The notes below the pieces were generated by a model, which searched no databases, was not told the origin of the DNA, and worked only from the letters and a program-made list of their open reading frames with translations. Position numbers and translations under genes: made by a program. This document shows, piece by piece, positions 1 through 5,071 of a stretch of 13,211 nt of DNA. How positions within the stretch are numbered: the stretch's first letter is position 1; every line of letters starts with the position of its first letter. The DNA comes from CAYWFF01 sp964458085 (lineage in GTDB: Bacteria; Patescibacteriota; Microgenomatia; UBA8517), in NCBI GenBank assembly GCA_964458085.1, contig CAYWFF010000026.1:1-13211 (forward strand). The letters are read 5' to 3'.

Positions 1-276
1 CTGTGCCATTCGGACCAATGCATCGTAGACCGCCATGTCGCCGTGTGGATGGTACTTACCCAAAACTTCTCCCACTACTTTGGCACTTTTAGTAAATCCG
101 GAAGAGTGAGTAAGACCCATCTGATGCATGGCGTAGAGGATCCTTCTGTGAACAGGTTTTAAACCGTCTCTAACATCCGGCAGAGCCCGTGCGACGATAA
201 CGCTCATTGCGTAATCGAGATATGACTTCTGCATTTCTTCTACAATTTTGGCGGGTTGAATTTTTCCTATATCCAT
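1..276 (-). CDS. gyrA: DNA gyrase subunit A, N-terminal part (cut by window edge)
   Basis: This is the breakage-reunion subunit of DNA gyrase, which with GyrB introduces negative supercoils. Only 92 codons are present, running off the left edge. The reading starts MDIGKIQPAKIVEEMQKSYL and continues through the GyrA hallmarks YAMSVIVARALPDVRDGLKP, VHRRILYAM and KYHPHGD. The catalytic Tyr (Tyr122 in E. coli) lies beyond the edge. The ATG at 274-276 fits the usual GyrA start and has no Shine-Dalgarno sequence. In the quinolone-resistance region the order is HPHGD-M-AVYD: the residue matching E. coli Ser83 is Met (Met81, codon 34-36), while the Asp87 equivalent (Asp85) is kept. The paralogue ParC is possible from so short a piece. 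GyrA is favoured because gyrB lies 5 kb away on the same strand. Confidence 0.93.
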   Translation of the reverse strand, partial: MDIGKIQPAKIVEEMQKSYLDYAMSVIVARALPDVRDGLKPVHRRILYAMHQMGLTHSSGFTKSAKVVGEVLGKYHPHGDMAVYDALVRMAQ

Positions 277-284
277 AATAAATG

Positions 285-307
285 AAAAAAAACGAGGCTC
301 TCAGCCT
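285..307 (-). terminator. Hairpin plus U8 just before gyrA (terminator or attenuator-like)
   Basis: The minus strand reads AGGCT-GAG-AGCCT followed by CG and eight T. This is a 5-bp stem (295-299 with 303-307), a 3-nt loop and a U tract, ending 8 nt before the gyrA ATG. It could end transcripts coming from the TspO-like gene upstream, act as an attenuator, or be a 5' protective hairpin. The stem is short, so termination efficiency is uncertain. Confidence 0.45.
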
Positions 308-314
308 GCACTCT

Positions 315-343
315 ACTATACCCGTTTTCTGAGTTTGAAGCAA
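315..343 (-). promoter_or_regulatory. Candidate gyrA promoter
   Basis: On the minus strand a TTGCTT hexamer (338-343) is separated by exactly 17 bp from TATAGT (315-320). The -10 matches the consensus at 5 of 6 positions and the -35 at 3 of 6. The predicted start, near 308, leaves a leader of about 30 nt, which is almost entirely taken up by the hairpin at 285-307. Confidence 0.5.
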
Positions 344-360
344 GTAAACCAAATCTTAAA

Positions 361-756
361 TTACTCTACCAAAGTAAAGAATAAAAAGTATGACAATAAT
401 GTAACCCATAGGATAATTATCAGCGCAGTCAAGCTAACAAATTTTGCTTTACGTAAACCTGTTGTAAAGATACTGATGAATAGGATCAGGGTAAATACAA
501 GAAGAAATAAGGAAAGTGCAGACGATTGTAATCCAAAAAATACCGGATTAAAAAGCATAAGCGATGCTCCTCCGAGAATAAATAAAAAAAGCGTGTTTTT
601 GTGCAATTTCTCAGAATATACATTTAAAGTAATTAGCAAAAACATGACAAAAAGGATTATATAAACGACTATTCCTACTAAGTTAAAAGTTTCGAAGCTT
701 GGTGCCCAAGAGGGTTTCGGAAGCGAGTTGTATCGGGAAAGCGGGTCAGTGTACAT
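361..756 (-). CDS. Divergent TspO/MBR-like membrane protein
   Basis: A 131-residue, very hydrophobic protein with about four predicted membrane helices (roughly residues 25-45, 55-70, 80-98 and 108-128). It matches the middle and end of TspO/MBR proteins: LPKPSWAPS at 12-20 corresponds to the L.KPxWxPP motif, NPVFFGL at 70-76 corresponds to the W-S-x-x-FFG motif, and a Trp at 117 sits in the last helix. It lacks TspO helix 1, the conserved Trp-Ser of helix 3 and the LVPY motif of helix 5. A canonical TspO lies 730 bp away on the other strand, so this may be an old duplicate or a separate MBR subfamily. Tetrapyrrole binding cannot be assumed. The ATG at 754-756 follows a TATAAT by 5 bp. Family assignment is by eye and moderate. 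Confidence 0.72.
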   Translation of the reverse strand: MYTDPLSRYNSLPKPSWAPSFETFNLVGIVVYIILFVMFLLITLNVYSEKLHKNTLFLFILGGASLMLFNPVFFGLQSSALSLFLLVFTLILFISIFTTGLRKAKFVSLTALIIILWVTLLSYFLFFTLVE

Positions 757-761
757 AATCC

Positions 762-767
762 ATTATA
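762..767 (-). promoter_or_regulatory. -10 box of the TspO-like gene, predicted leaderless
   Basis: A perfect TATAAT on the minus strand ends 5 bp before the ATG at 756, placing the transcription start at or within 1-2 nt of the start codon. No good -35 is visible at 16-18 bp. Confidence 0.45.
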
Positions 768-814
768 TACACAATAAGCGAAATGAAACCATATGAGGAA
801 GAGAATTTATAAAT

Positions 815-1345
815 CTATTTGAGGTTTGTTTTTCTTACCAATTTTGCACTATAAACAATTTGTCTCAATTCTCCGTCTTCACCTTCTATTTCATTTGCTC
901 CTGTAAGCCTTTGAAATTCCCTTAAGAAATACGATAAACTTTCCTGAAATTCATTTTTATGGTCTTTAAGCTGGTTCAACTTGTCTACCAGTTGCTGACC
1001 GTTTTCCGTTTTTAATAAATCTTTTTTACGGGCATTCTTTTTCTTTCCGGCTTCTTTTGCAACTTCTGATAGTTGGATATAGCTTTCATCATTGGCTAAA
1101 AAGGTCTCAAGCATTTCTTTAAGCGGTTTAGCCTCATCTCTTATCCTTTCAATTTGAGCAATTCTGGTTTTAATTGCCGATTCAACCTGAAGAAGCGTCA
1201 TTACCTGTTGAGATTGTCCGTTTATGTCAGGTGAAGTATCATTTGTAATAGAATTATCAGTATCATCTTCTATTGACAATTCTGAAGAATCTTTCAATTC
1301 ATTGTTTTGCAACTTGTCAGTTGGTTTATTTGTATTATCATCCAT
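815..1345 (-). CDS. Hypothetical helical protein with acidic disordered N-terminus
   Basis: I do not recognise this 176-residue protein. Residues 1-48 are rich in Asp, Asn, Ser, Thr and Glu and look disordered. From about residue 50 to the end it is mostly charged amphipathic helix: IKTRIAQIERIRDEAKPLKE at 58-77, a Lys/Arg-rich patch at 98-109 (AGKKKNARKKDL), another helical stretch at 115-148, and a short conserved-looking end (EGEDGELRQIVYSAKLVRK). There is no signal peptide or membrane helix, so it is probably cytoplasmic. The basic patch could bind nucleic acid or a protein partner, but this is speculation. I chose the ATG at 1343-1345 over an in-frame TTG two codons upstream (1349-1351). 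The gene ends in TAG. Confidence 0.8.
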   Translation of the reverse strand: MDDNTNKPTDKLQNNELKDSSELSIEDDTDNSITNDTSPDINGQSQQVMTLLQVESAIKTRIAQIERIRDEAKPLKEMLETFLANDESYIQLSEVAKEAGKKKNARKKDLLKTENGQQLVDKLNQLKDHKNEFQESLSYFLREFQRLTGANEIEGEDGELRQIVYSAKLVRKTNLK

Positions 1346-1359
1346 AAGCAATAAAAACT

Positions 1360-1388
1360 ACTCTACCGTATTATCTTTTTTCTGGCAA
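1360..1388 (-). promoter_or_regulatory. Candidate promoter of the hypothetical helical protein gene
   Basis: On the minus strand TTGCCA (1383-1388; 5 of 6 consensus bases) is separated by 17 bp from TAGAGT (1360-1365; 4 of 6). It would give a leader of only about 7-8 nt before the ATG at 1345, with no Shine-Dalgarno sequence. Confidence 0.5.
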
Positions 1389-1451
1389 GTGAGAAATTGA
1401 ATTAATAACATTAAAAGAACTTTTCTGACACACTTTGTTCGATAACTCCTA

Positions 1452-1480
1452 CTTACATCATGCAACTTCTTTGATAAACT
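1452..1480 (+). promoter_or_regulatory. Candidate tspO promoter, predicted leaderless
   Basis: CTTACA (1452-1457; 4 of 6) is separated by 17 bp from TAAACT (1475-1480), which is preceded by TGA, an extended -10 element. The -10 ends 7 bp before the tspO ATG at 1488, so transcription should begin at the start codon. Confidence 0.45.
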
Positions 1481-1487
1481 AAAATAT

Positions 1488-1970
1488 ATGCAAATTTCAT
1501 TTAAGAAAATAAAGAGATTAATTTTTGCAATTTTTCTGGCTGAAGCAGCAGGAATTATTGGCTCGTTTGCAACCATGCCTAATATTTCTGCGTGGTATAT
1601 ATTTTTACAAAAACCATGGTTTACCCCGCCAAGCTGGCTGTTTGCGCCGGTATGGACCCTTCTTTTTCTTTTAATGGGAATCGCTTCATATCTGGTTTAT
1701 GAAAAAGGAATACGAAGAAGTGCTGTTAGAAAGGCATTATTGTTTTACGGAATTCAACTAGTCGTGAACATCTTATGGTCCTTTTCTTTTTTCGGAGTGC
1801 GAAATCCTCTTTTAGGGTTAATTACAATTATAATTTTATGGTTCTTAATAATATGGACCTTTATCCGTTTTTACCCGATTTCTAAATTAGCAGCATATCT
1901 ATTAGTCCCCTATTTTTTGTGGGTTAGTTTTGCAGTAATACTTAACGGTGCTATAGTGGTTCTTAACTAA
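1488..1970 (+). CDS. tspO: TspO/MBR family protein (tryptophan-rich sensory protein)
   Basis: A 160-residue five-helix membrane protein of the TspO / peripheral benzodiazepine receptor family. Members bind porphyrins and other hydrophobic ligands and are linked to stress responses. The family motifs are complete and in order: WYxxLxKPxFxPPxWLFxPVWTxL at 36-59, LMGIASYLVY at 62-71, N94 with W97-S and FFGVRNP at 101-107, and AYLLVPYFLWVSFAxxLN at 136-153. Length and topology are typical. The ATG at 1488-1490 gives an N-terminal helix starting at about residue 10, as expected. The gene is divergent from the hypothetical gene on its left and overlaps the GH15-like gene on its right by 4 bp, tail to tail. 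It is very likely a true TspO; the ligand cannot be told from sequence. Confidence 0.95.
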   Translation: MQISFKKIKRLIFAIFLAEAAGIIGSFATMPNISAWYIFLQKPWFTPPSWLFAPVWTLLFLLMGIASYLVYEKGIRRSAVRKALLFYGIQLVVNILWSFSFFGVRNPLLGLITIIILWFLIIWTFIRFYPISKLAAYLLVPYFLWVSFAVILNGAIVVLN

Positions 1971-3043
1971 ATCTTGGAAATTCCGGATTCTTCAAGCCGT
2001 TCCATTTCAGATAGCGCAACTATAAAAAGTGATTCACTCCAGCCGAGGGGGGTGTTGTCGTTATATTCTGAAGAATTTGAAAAATAAAGCTCAGGCAACC
2101 CTTCGGGGGTATCTTCAGCTATCAAGTTTTTAAGTAATTCCCTGGCTTTAACTTTGTTGTTAATTTTTTCATAGATTATCGCAAGCCAAGCTAATCCAAA
2201 AGTCCACTCCGCTTCTTCACTGATCTCGTCTTCATTTTTGTTGTAATATTTGTCACCTTTGTAGCGGATGATACCCCGCTCCTTTAGTAAATGATATTCA
2301 ACGTTTTCGATAATCTTGTCGCGCTCGTTTGAAGTAACCACTTCATAAGGCCAAATTAATGAAAGCAGAGAAAGATCAACAAATTTTCGGTCTGATTCTC
2401 TGGGCAATAGTTTCCGTAATGCATTCTCGCCGTTTGTAATTATTTCAGAGTCCACTGAAATTTGGGGACAGCGGGAAACGGATTTGAGACCCGCAACACA
2501 TGCCCCTATTGATGATGCGTGAAGTTCTTCATCCTCTTCCCACATACCCGAATCCCGATCGTGCCAGTACTCAATTGATTTTAAATAAATCACTAATTTG
2601 TTGACTATACGTACGTGATCAGCAGACTCTAAAAGTGAACGTTTTTTGACCGCTTCTAATTCACCGATACGAAATAAAATGCAGCCTACCGCGTCATTTT
2701 GTTTGTTTCCCCACTCTTCCCAAAATTCATCAAAGGTTTCGGGATGAAATCTCGCATGGATATATTCATAACTGTGAACCGGCTTTTGAGCAATTGCCCT
2801 GTCAATTTTCGCTTCGTGTTTTAAAAATATTTTGAGAATTGCATCATATGTTTTTTCAACAGTTGCCCAGTCATCCAGTACTTCAAATGCGAGTGTTTCA
2901 TAAAAATTATCCCTCAACCAACTTTTGTCATAACCCGTACTTCCTTCTTTTTTGGAGGCAGCAAAAAGCCCTGTAGCATATTGAAGATCTTTGAGGATTT
3001 TTAAATGCCGTTCAATTAATTGCTGATAGGTTAAACGTGCCAT
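1967..3043 (-). CDS. GH15-family / phosphorylase kinase alpha-beta-like protein
   Basis: A 358-residue cytoplasmic protein (no signal peptide) resembling the (alpha/alpha)6 barrel shared by GH15 glucoamylases and the alpha/beta subunits of phosphorylase kinase. Visible signatures are SWLRDNFYE at 41-49, HARFHPETFDEFWEEWGNKQNDAVG at 96-120 (close to the phosphorylase kinase 'EWGHxQLDA' block), GMWEEDEELHASSIG at 166-180, and GLPELYF plus PLGWSESLFIVA at 315-343. The WEE motif holds the candidate general acid (Glu169) and the PE motif the candidate base (Glu318), so both catalytic glutamates of GH15 appear present. It is much shorter than usual bacterial GH15 enzymes, which carry an N-terminal beta-sandwich; here only the barrel exists. 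Substrate unknown; an alpha-glucan or maltooligosaccharide is plausible. The gene ends in TAG inside the tspO stop. No Shine-Dalgarno sequence precedes the ATG. Confidence 0.83.
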   Translation of the reverse strand: MARLTYQQLIERHLKILKDLQYATGLFAASKKEGSTGYDKSWLRDNFYETLAFEVLDDWATVEKTYDAILKIFLKHEAKIDRAIAQKPVHSYEYIHARFHPETFDEFWEEWGNKQNDAVGCILFRIGELEAVKKRSLLESADHVRIVNKLVIYLKSIEYWHDRDSGMWEEDEELHASSIGACVAGLKSVSRCPQISVDSEIITNGENALRKLLPRESDRKFVDLSLLSLIWPYEVVTSNERDKIIENVEYHLLKERGIIRYKGDKYYNKNEDEISEEAEWTFGLAWLAIIYEKINNKVKARELLKNLIAEDTPEGLPELYFSNSSEYNDNTPLGWSESLFIVALSEMERLEESGISKI

Positions 3044-3069
3044 GCTAGATATATGCTACTTCAATTTTC

Positions 3070-3090
3070 AAAAAATGTTAACAGTGTTAA
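3070..3090 (-). terminator. Weak terminator after alkD-like gene
   Basis: Minus strand TTAAC-ACT-GTTAA followed by CA and six T. The 5-bp stem (3078-3082 with 3086-3090) is AT-rich and overlaps the TAA stop of the alkylation repair gene. It is a plausible but weak intrinsic terminator ahead of the GH15-like gene. Confidence 0.4.
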
Positions 3091-3830
3091 AAGTCTCCTC
3101 TTAAATACTTCATTCTTTTTTCTTCGGGAAATTTTTCTATAGCATAGCGAAGTGTTGTTCGAGATAGTGCCGCGTAATTAGTTTTCAAAAAATTCTCTTC
3201 TGTTTCTAAATCCTTTTTTCCTATTTCCCGAAGCAACCAGCCAACTGCTTTATGAATCAAATCGTGCTCATTTTTTAAAAGTTTTTGAGAAATTTCTAGC
3301 GTTAATGAAAAGTCATTCATCCTAATAAAGTAAAAAGTTGAAATAATTGCAATTCTTCTTTCCCACAAATCTTGAGACTCAGCTAATTTTTCTAACAACT
3401 CACAACCTTTAAAGTGCTTTCCTTTCAAGGTGGATACACAACGTGGATTTTTATAAAGGTATGCACCAACAATCTTATCTGCAGATGAATCCACAAGGTC
3501 CCAATTATTTACTCCTTTTCTGTTTTTCAGGTAAAACCGGTAAATTTCTTTTTGGGCCATACTATCTGCCCTTTTGAATCTTTCCGTAAGAATCTTTAAA
3601 GCAATCCAACGCTCTTCATGAATCGGGGAAAGTAAAAGTGTTTCTAATTCCTGAAAGTTTAGAAATTTAAACTCAGATGCCACCTGCCGGCAGTAAGGAA
3701 CAGTTACTCCGATAAATTTATCTCCTTCACCGTATTCGCCTTTTCCTGTTTTAAAAAATCGAGGATAAACAAGTGCTTTTTCAGGTGAGACAAAGGACTT
3801 TAGTGTTTTTCTGACCCCGGAAACCGACAT
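3087..3830 (-). CDS. DNA alkylation repair protein, AlkD-like
   Basis: A 247-residue all-helical HEAT-like repeat protein of the AlkC/AlkD DNA glycosylase family, which removes alkylated purines such as 3- and 7-methylated bases without base flipping. Family landmarks are clear: HEERWIALKILTERF at 71-85, VNNWDLVDSSADKIVGAYL at 107-125, LWERRIAIISTFYFI at 155-169, LIHKAVGWLLREIGK at 191-205 and LSRTTLRYAIEKFP at 222-235. The key residues known from Bacillus AlkD (Trp109, Asp113, Arg148, Trp187) match Trp110, Asp114, Arg158 or Arg159 and Trp198. Length is normal. The start lies 4 bp after the stop of a 31-codon microprotein gene, so the two are probably cotranscribed. There is no Shine-Dalgarno sequence, so translation may depend on that coupling. 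Confidence 0.93.
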   Translation of the reverse strand: MSVSGVRKTLKSFVSPEKALVYPRFFKTGKGEYGEGDKFIGVTVPYCRQVASEFKFLNFQELETLLLSPIHEERWIALKILTERFKRADSMAQKEIYRFYLKNRKGVNNWDLVDSSADKIVGAYLYKNPRCVSTLKGKHFKGCELLEKLAESQDLWERRIAIISTFYFIRMNDFSLTLEISQKLLKNEHDLIHKAVGWLLREIGKKDLETEENFLKTNYAALSRTTLRYAIEKFPEEKRMKYLRGDF

Positions 3831-3834
3831 AAAT

Positions 3835-3930
3835 TTACATGAGGTTGACTACAAGCCCTGCAATAATCCAGGCAAATGCAGCAAAGCCAATAACAAGAAT
3901 AATCAGCAGATATTTTACGTTTGTTTGCAT
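3835..3930 (-). CDS. 31-residue single-helix membrane microprotein
   Basis: An open frame of 31 codons plus TAA that reads MQTNVKYLLII at the start, continues as one long hydrophobic helix (about residues 7-28, containing GFAAFAWIIAGL) and ends VVNLM. It has one short polar, positively charged N-terminus (Lys6) and would be an inner-membrane microprotein, N-in by the positive-inside rule. Support for a real gene: a TAGAAT -10 box ends 6 bp before its ATG, as for other genes in this window; its stop is 4 bp before the alkD start; and the translation is perfectly membrane-like with no other gene overlapping. No family is recognised. Confidence 0.68.
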   Translation of the reverse strand: MQTNVKYLLIILVIGFAAFAWIIAGLVVNLM

Positions 3931-3936
3931 GTAGTC

Positions 3937-3966
3937 ATTCTACAACTATTTTTGTGGCTCAAACAA
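3937..3966 (-). promoter_or_regulatory. Candidate promoter of microprotein-alkD pair, predicted leaderless
   Basis: Minus strand TTGTTT (3961-3966; 3 of 6) and TAGAAT (3937-3942; 5 of 6) with an 18-bp spacer. The -10 ends 6 bp before the microprotein ATG at 3930. Confidence 0.45.
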
Positions 3967-3987
3967 GTCGTGTTTTGATAAAATATT

Positions 3988-4044
3988 AAAAAAATTCAGC
4001 TTTGAAGATCCGGTCTTAAGATATACGTATAAGGACGGACCTTA
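3988..4044. other. Structured intergenic DNA after the HAD gene
   Basis: The 152-bp gap between the HAD gene and the microprotein holds several dyads. On the plus strand TCCGGTCTTA (4009-4018) and TAAGGACGGA (4030-4039) pair at 9 of 10 positions around an 11-nt loop that contains part of the palindrome TATACGTATA (4022-4031). TAAGG-ACGGA-CCTTA (4030-4044) is an alternative perfect hairpin. On the minus strand TTCA-AAGC-TGAA (4006-3995) runs straight into seven T (3994-3988), which could terminate the ppa-HAD transcript, though the stem is weak. Confidence 0.35.
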
Positions 4045-4082
4045 GACGGTGGTTGTACAATATTTAGTAATTCCTTTTCCTG

Positions 4083-4550
4083 TTAAAATATTTCTTTTTT
4101 AAGAGTATTTAAATCTTTATAAGTGTGTATCATGAGACCTGCTTTTTGGGCAGCATCAGTATTAGTTTTCTGATCATCTATAAAGAGGATTTCCGATGGT
4201 TCGGCTCCAATTAGCTTACACACTTTTAAATAGCTATGAGGATCATTTTTACTAAGCCCCATTTCGCTGGCAGAGTAAATTCGGGAAAATATTTGTGAAA
4301 GTCGATGATGAATTTCAGGCGCATATTGAATTGTTCCTGAAGTAAAAATATATAGTTCAAATTTTTCATTTAATGTTTCGACATATTTAAGCATTGCTTC
4401 ATCCAAGAAAAAATACTTATCAAAATGAAATGAAGGGTTTTGGGACAGGTTTCTGTGTAGTTCATTCAATTCACCGGTATACAAATCATCCTTCGGGAAC
4501 AGGAATACGCGAGCAAGATCAAAAAGAAGAACTTTTGGAAATTGAGCCAT
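4083..4550 (-). CDS. HAD-superfamily hydrolase-like protein
   Basis: A 155-residue haloacid dehalogenase-like protein with a small helical cap between motifs I and II. Motif I is LLFDLARVF with nucleophile Asp11; motif II is YIFTSGT with Thr70 or Ser71; motif III is Lys101 in LSKNDPHSYLKV; motif IV is ILFIDDQKTNTDAA with Asp125-Asp126. The second Asp of the usual DxD motif is Ala13. Subfamilies with 'FDLGxV' also lack this Asp, so activity is not excluded, but the usual general acid/base is missing. Substrate unknown, probably a small phosphate ester if it is active. Its ATG overlaps the ppa stop (TAATG), which implies translational coupling with pyrophosphatase. Confidence 0.87.
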   Translation of the reverse strand: MAQFPKVLLFDLARVFLFPKDDLYTGELNELHRNLSQNPSFHFDKYFFLDEAMLKYVETLNEKFELYIFTSGTIQYAPEIHHRLSQIFSRIYSASEMGLSKNDPHSYLKVCKLIGAEPSEILFIDDQKTNTDAAQKAGLMIHTYKDLNTLKKEIF

Positions 4551-5023
4551 TAGACTTTCGCTTTTTCAATTGCAGCTTCCGCTTCAGTTTTTCCTTTGAA
4601 GTCTTTAATTTTTACCCATTTGCCGGGTTCTAAAGTCTTGTAGTTTTCGAAAAAGTGTTTTATCTTGGCTTTTATTGCATCTGGTACATCGCCAATATCT
4701 TCCCAACTTCCATAAAAAGGGTCAACTTTCGCTATGGGTACAACTAATACTTTAGTGTCAATTCCCTCTTCATCTTCCATTTCAAGCATGCCTATGGCGT
4801 GGCATTTCATGACAACTCCGGGCACAACCGGAAAACTGGAAAGAACCACAACATCTACCGGATCTTTATCTTCACCGATAGTGTCTTTAATGTAACCGTA
4901 ATTAAATGGATAAACAAAAGCGGTATGAAGGAAACGATCGACGGTCAATTCTCCGGTCTCTTCGTCAACTTCATATTTAATGTTGCTGCCCGCGGGGATT
5001 TCAATAAACACCTTAAAGTCCAT
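4550..5023 (-). CDS. ppa: Inorganic pyrophosphatase, family I
   Basis: A 157-residue soluble family I pyrophosphatase that hydrolyses PPi to two phosphates and so pulls biosynthetic reactions forward. The N-terminus (FIEIPAGSNIKYEVD) carries the Lys16 equivalent of E. coli Lys29. Arg30 in VDRF, NYGYI at 41-45, the metal site EDKDPVDVVVL (Asp52, Asp54, Asp57), MEDEEGIDTK (Asp84, Asp89, Lys91) and HFFENYKTLEPGKWVKI at 123-139 complete the active site. It is about 18 residues shorter than the E. coli enzyme (175), mostly at the N-terminus. The gene lies 48 bp after gyrB, has its own strong promoter and is followed by the HAD gene with a 1-nt overlap. Confidence 0.97.
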   Translation of the reverse strand: MDFKVFIEIPAGSNIKYEVDEETGELTVDRFLHTAFVYPFNYGYIKDTIGEDKDPVDVVVLSSFPVVPGVVMKCHAIGMLEMEDEEGIDTKVLVVPIAKVDPFYGSWEDIGDVPDAIKAKIKHFFENYKTLEPGKWVKIKDFKGKTEAEAAIEKAKV

Positions 5024-5029
5024 AGAGAT

Positions 5030-5057
5030 ATTGTAACAGCTATAGTTTCGGAGTCAA
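5030..5057 (-). promoter_or_regulatory. ppa promoter, predicted leaderless
   Basis: TTGACT (5052-5057; 5 of 6) and TACAAT (5030-5035; 5 of 6) with a 16-bp spacer, all in the 48-bp gap after gyrB. The -10 ends 6 bp before the ATG at 5023, so the transcript should begin at or next to the A of AUG. This is the best promoter match in the window. Confidence 0.65.
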
Positions 5058-5071
5058 TATTTTAGTAATAC

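Noticed and set aside
335..664. 109-codon plus-strand frame opposite the TspO-like gene
   Set aside because: Its translation is Lys/Asn/Arg-rich without any domain; the minus-strand frame has clear TspO-like motifs and membrane helices, so this is its shadow.
1349..1351. TTG start for the hypothetical helical protein
   Set aside because: The ATG two codons later is better placed after the TTGCCA/TAGAGT promoter and adds no rare start; the difference is only two residues.
1358..1576. 72-codon minus-strand frame across the tspO start
   Set aside because: It overlaps the tspO coding region and both promoters between tspO and the hypothetical gene, and has no recognisable features.
4394..4633. 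79-codon plus-strand frame across the HAD/ppa junction
   Set aside because: It lies entirely opposite two well-supported genes and shows no domain.
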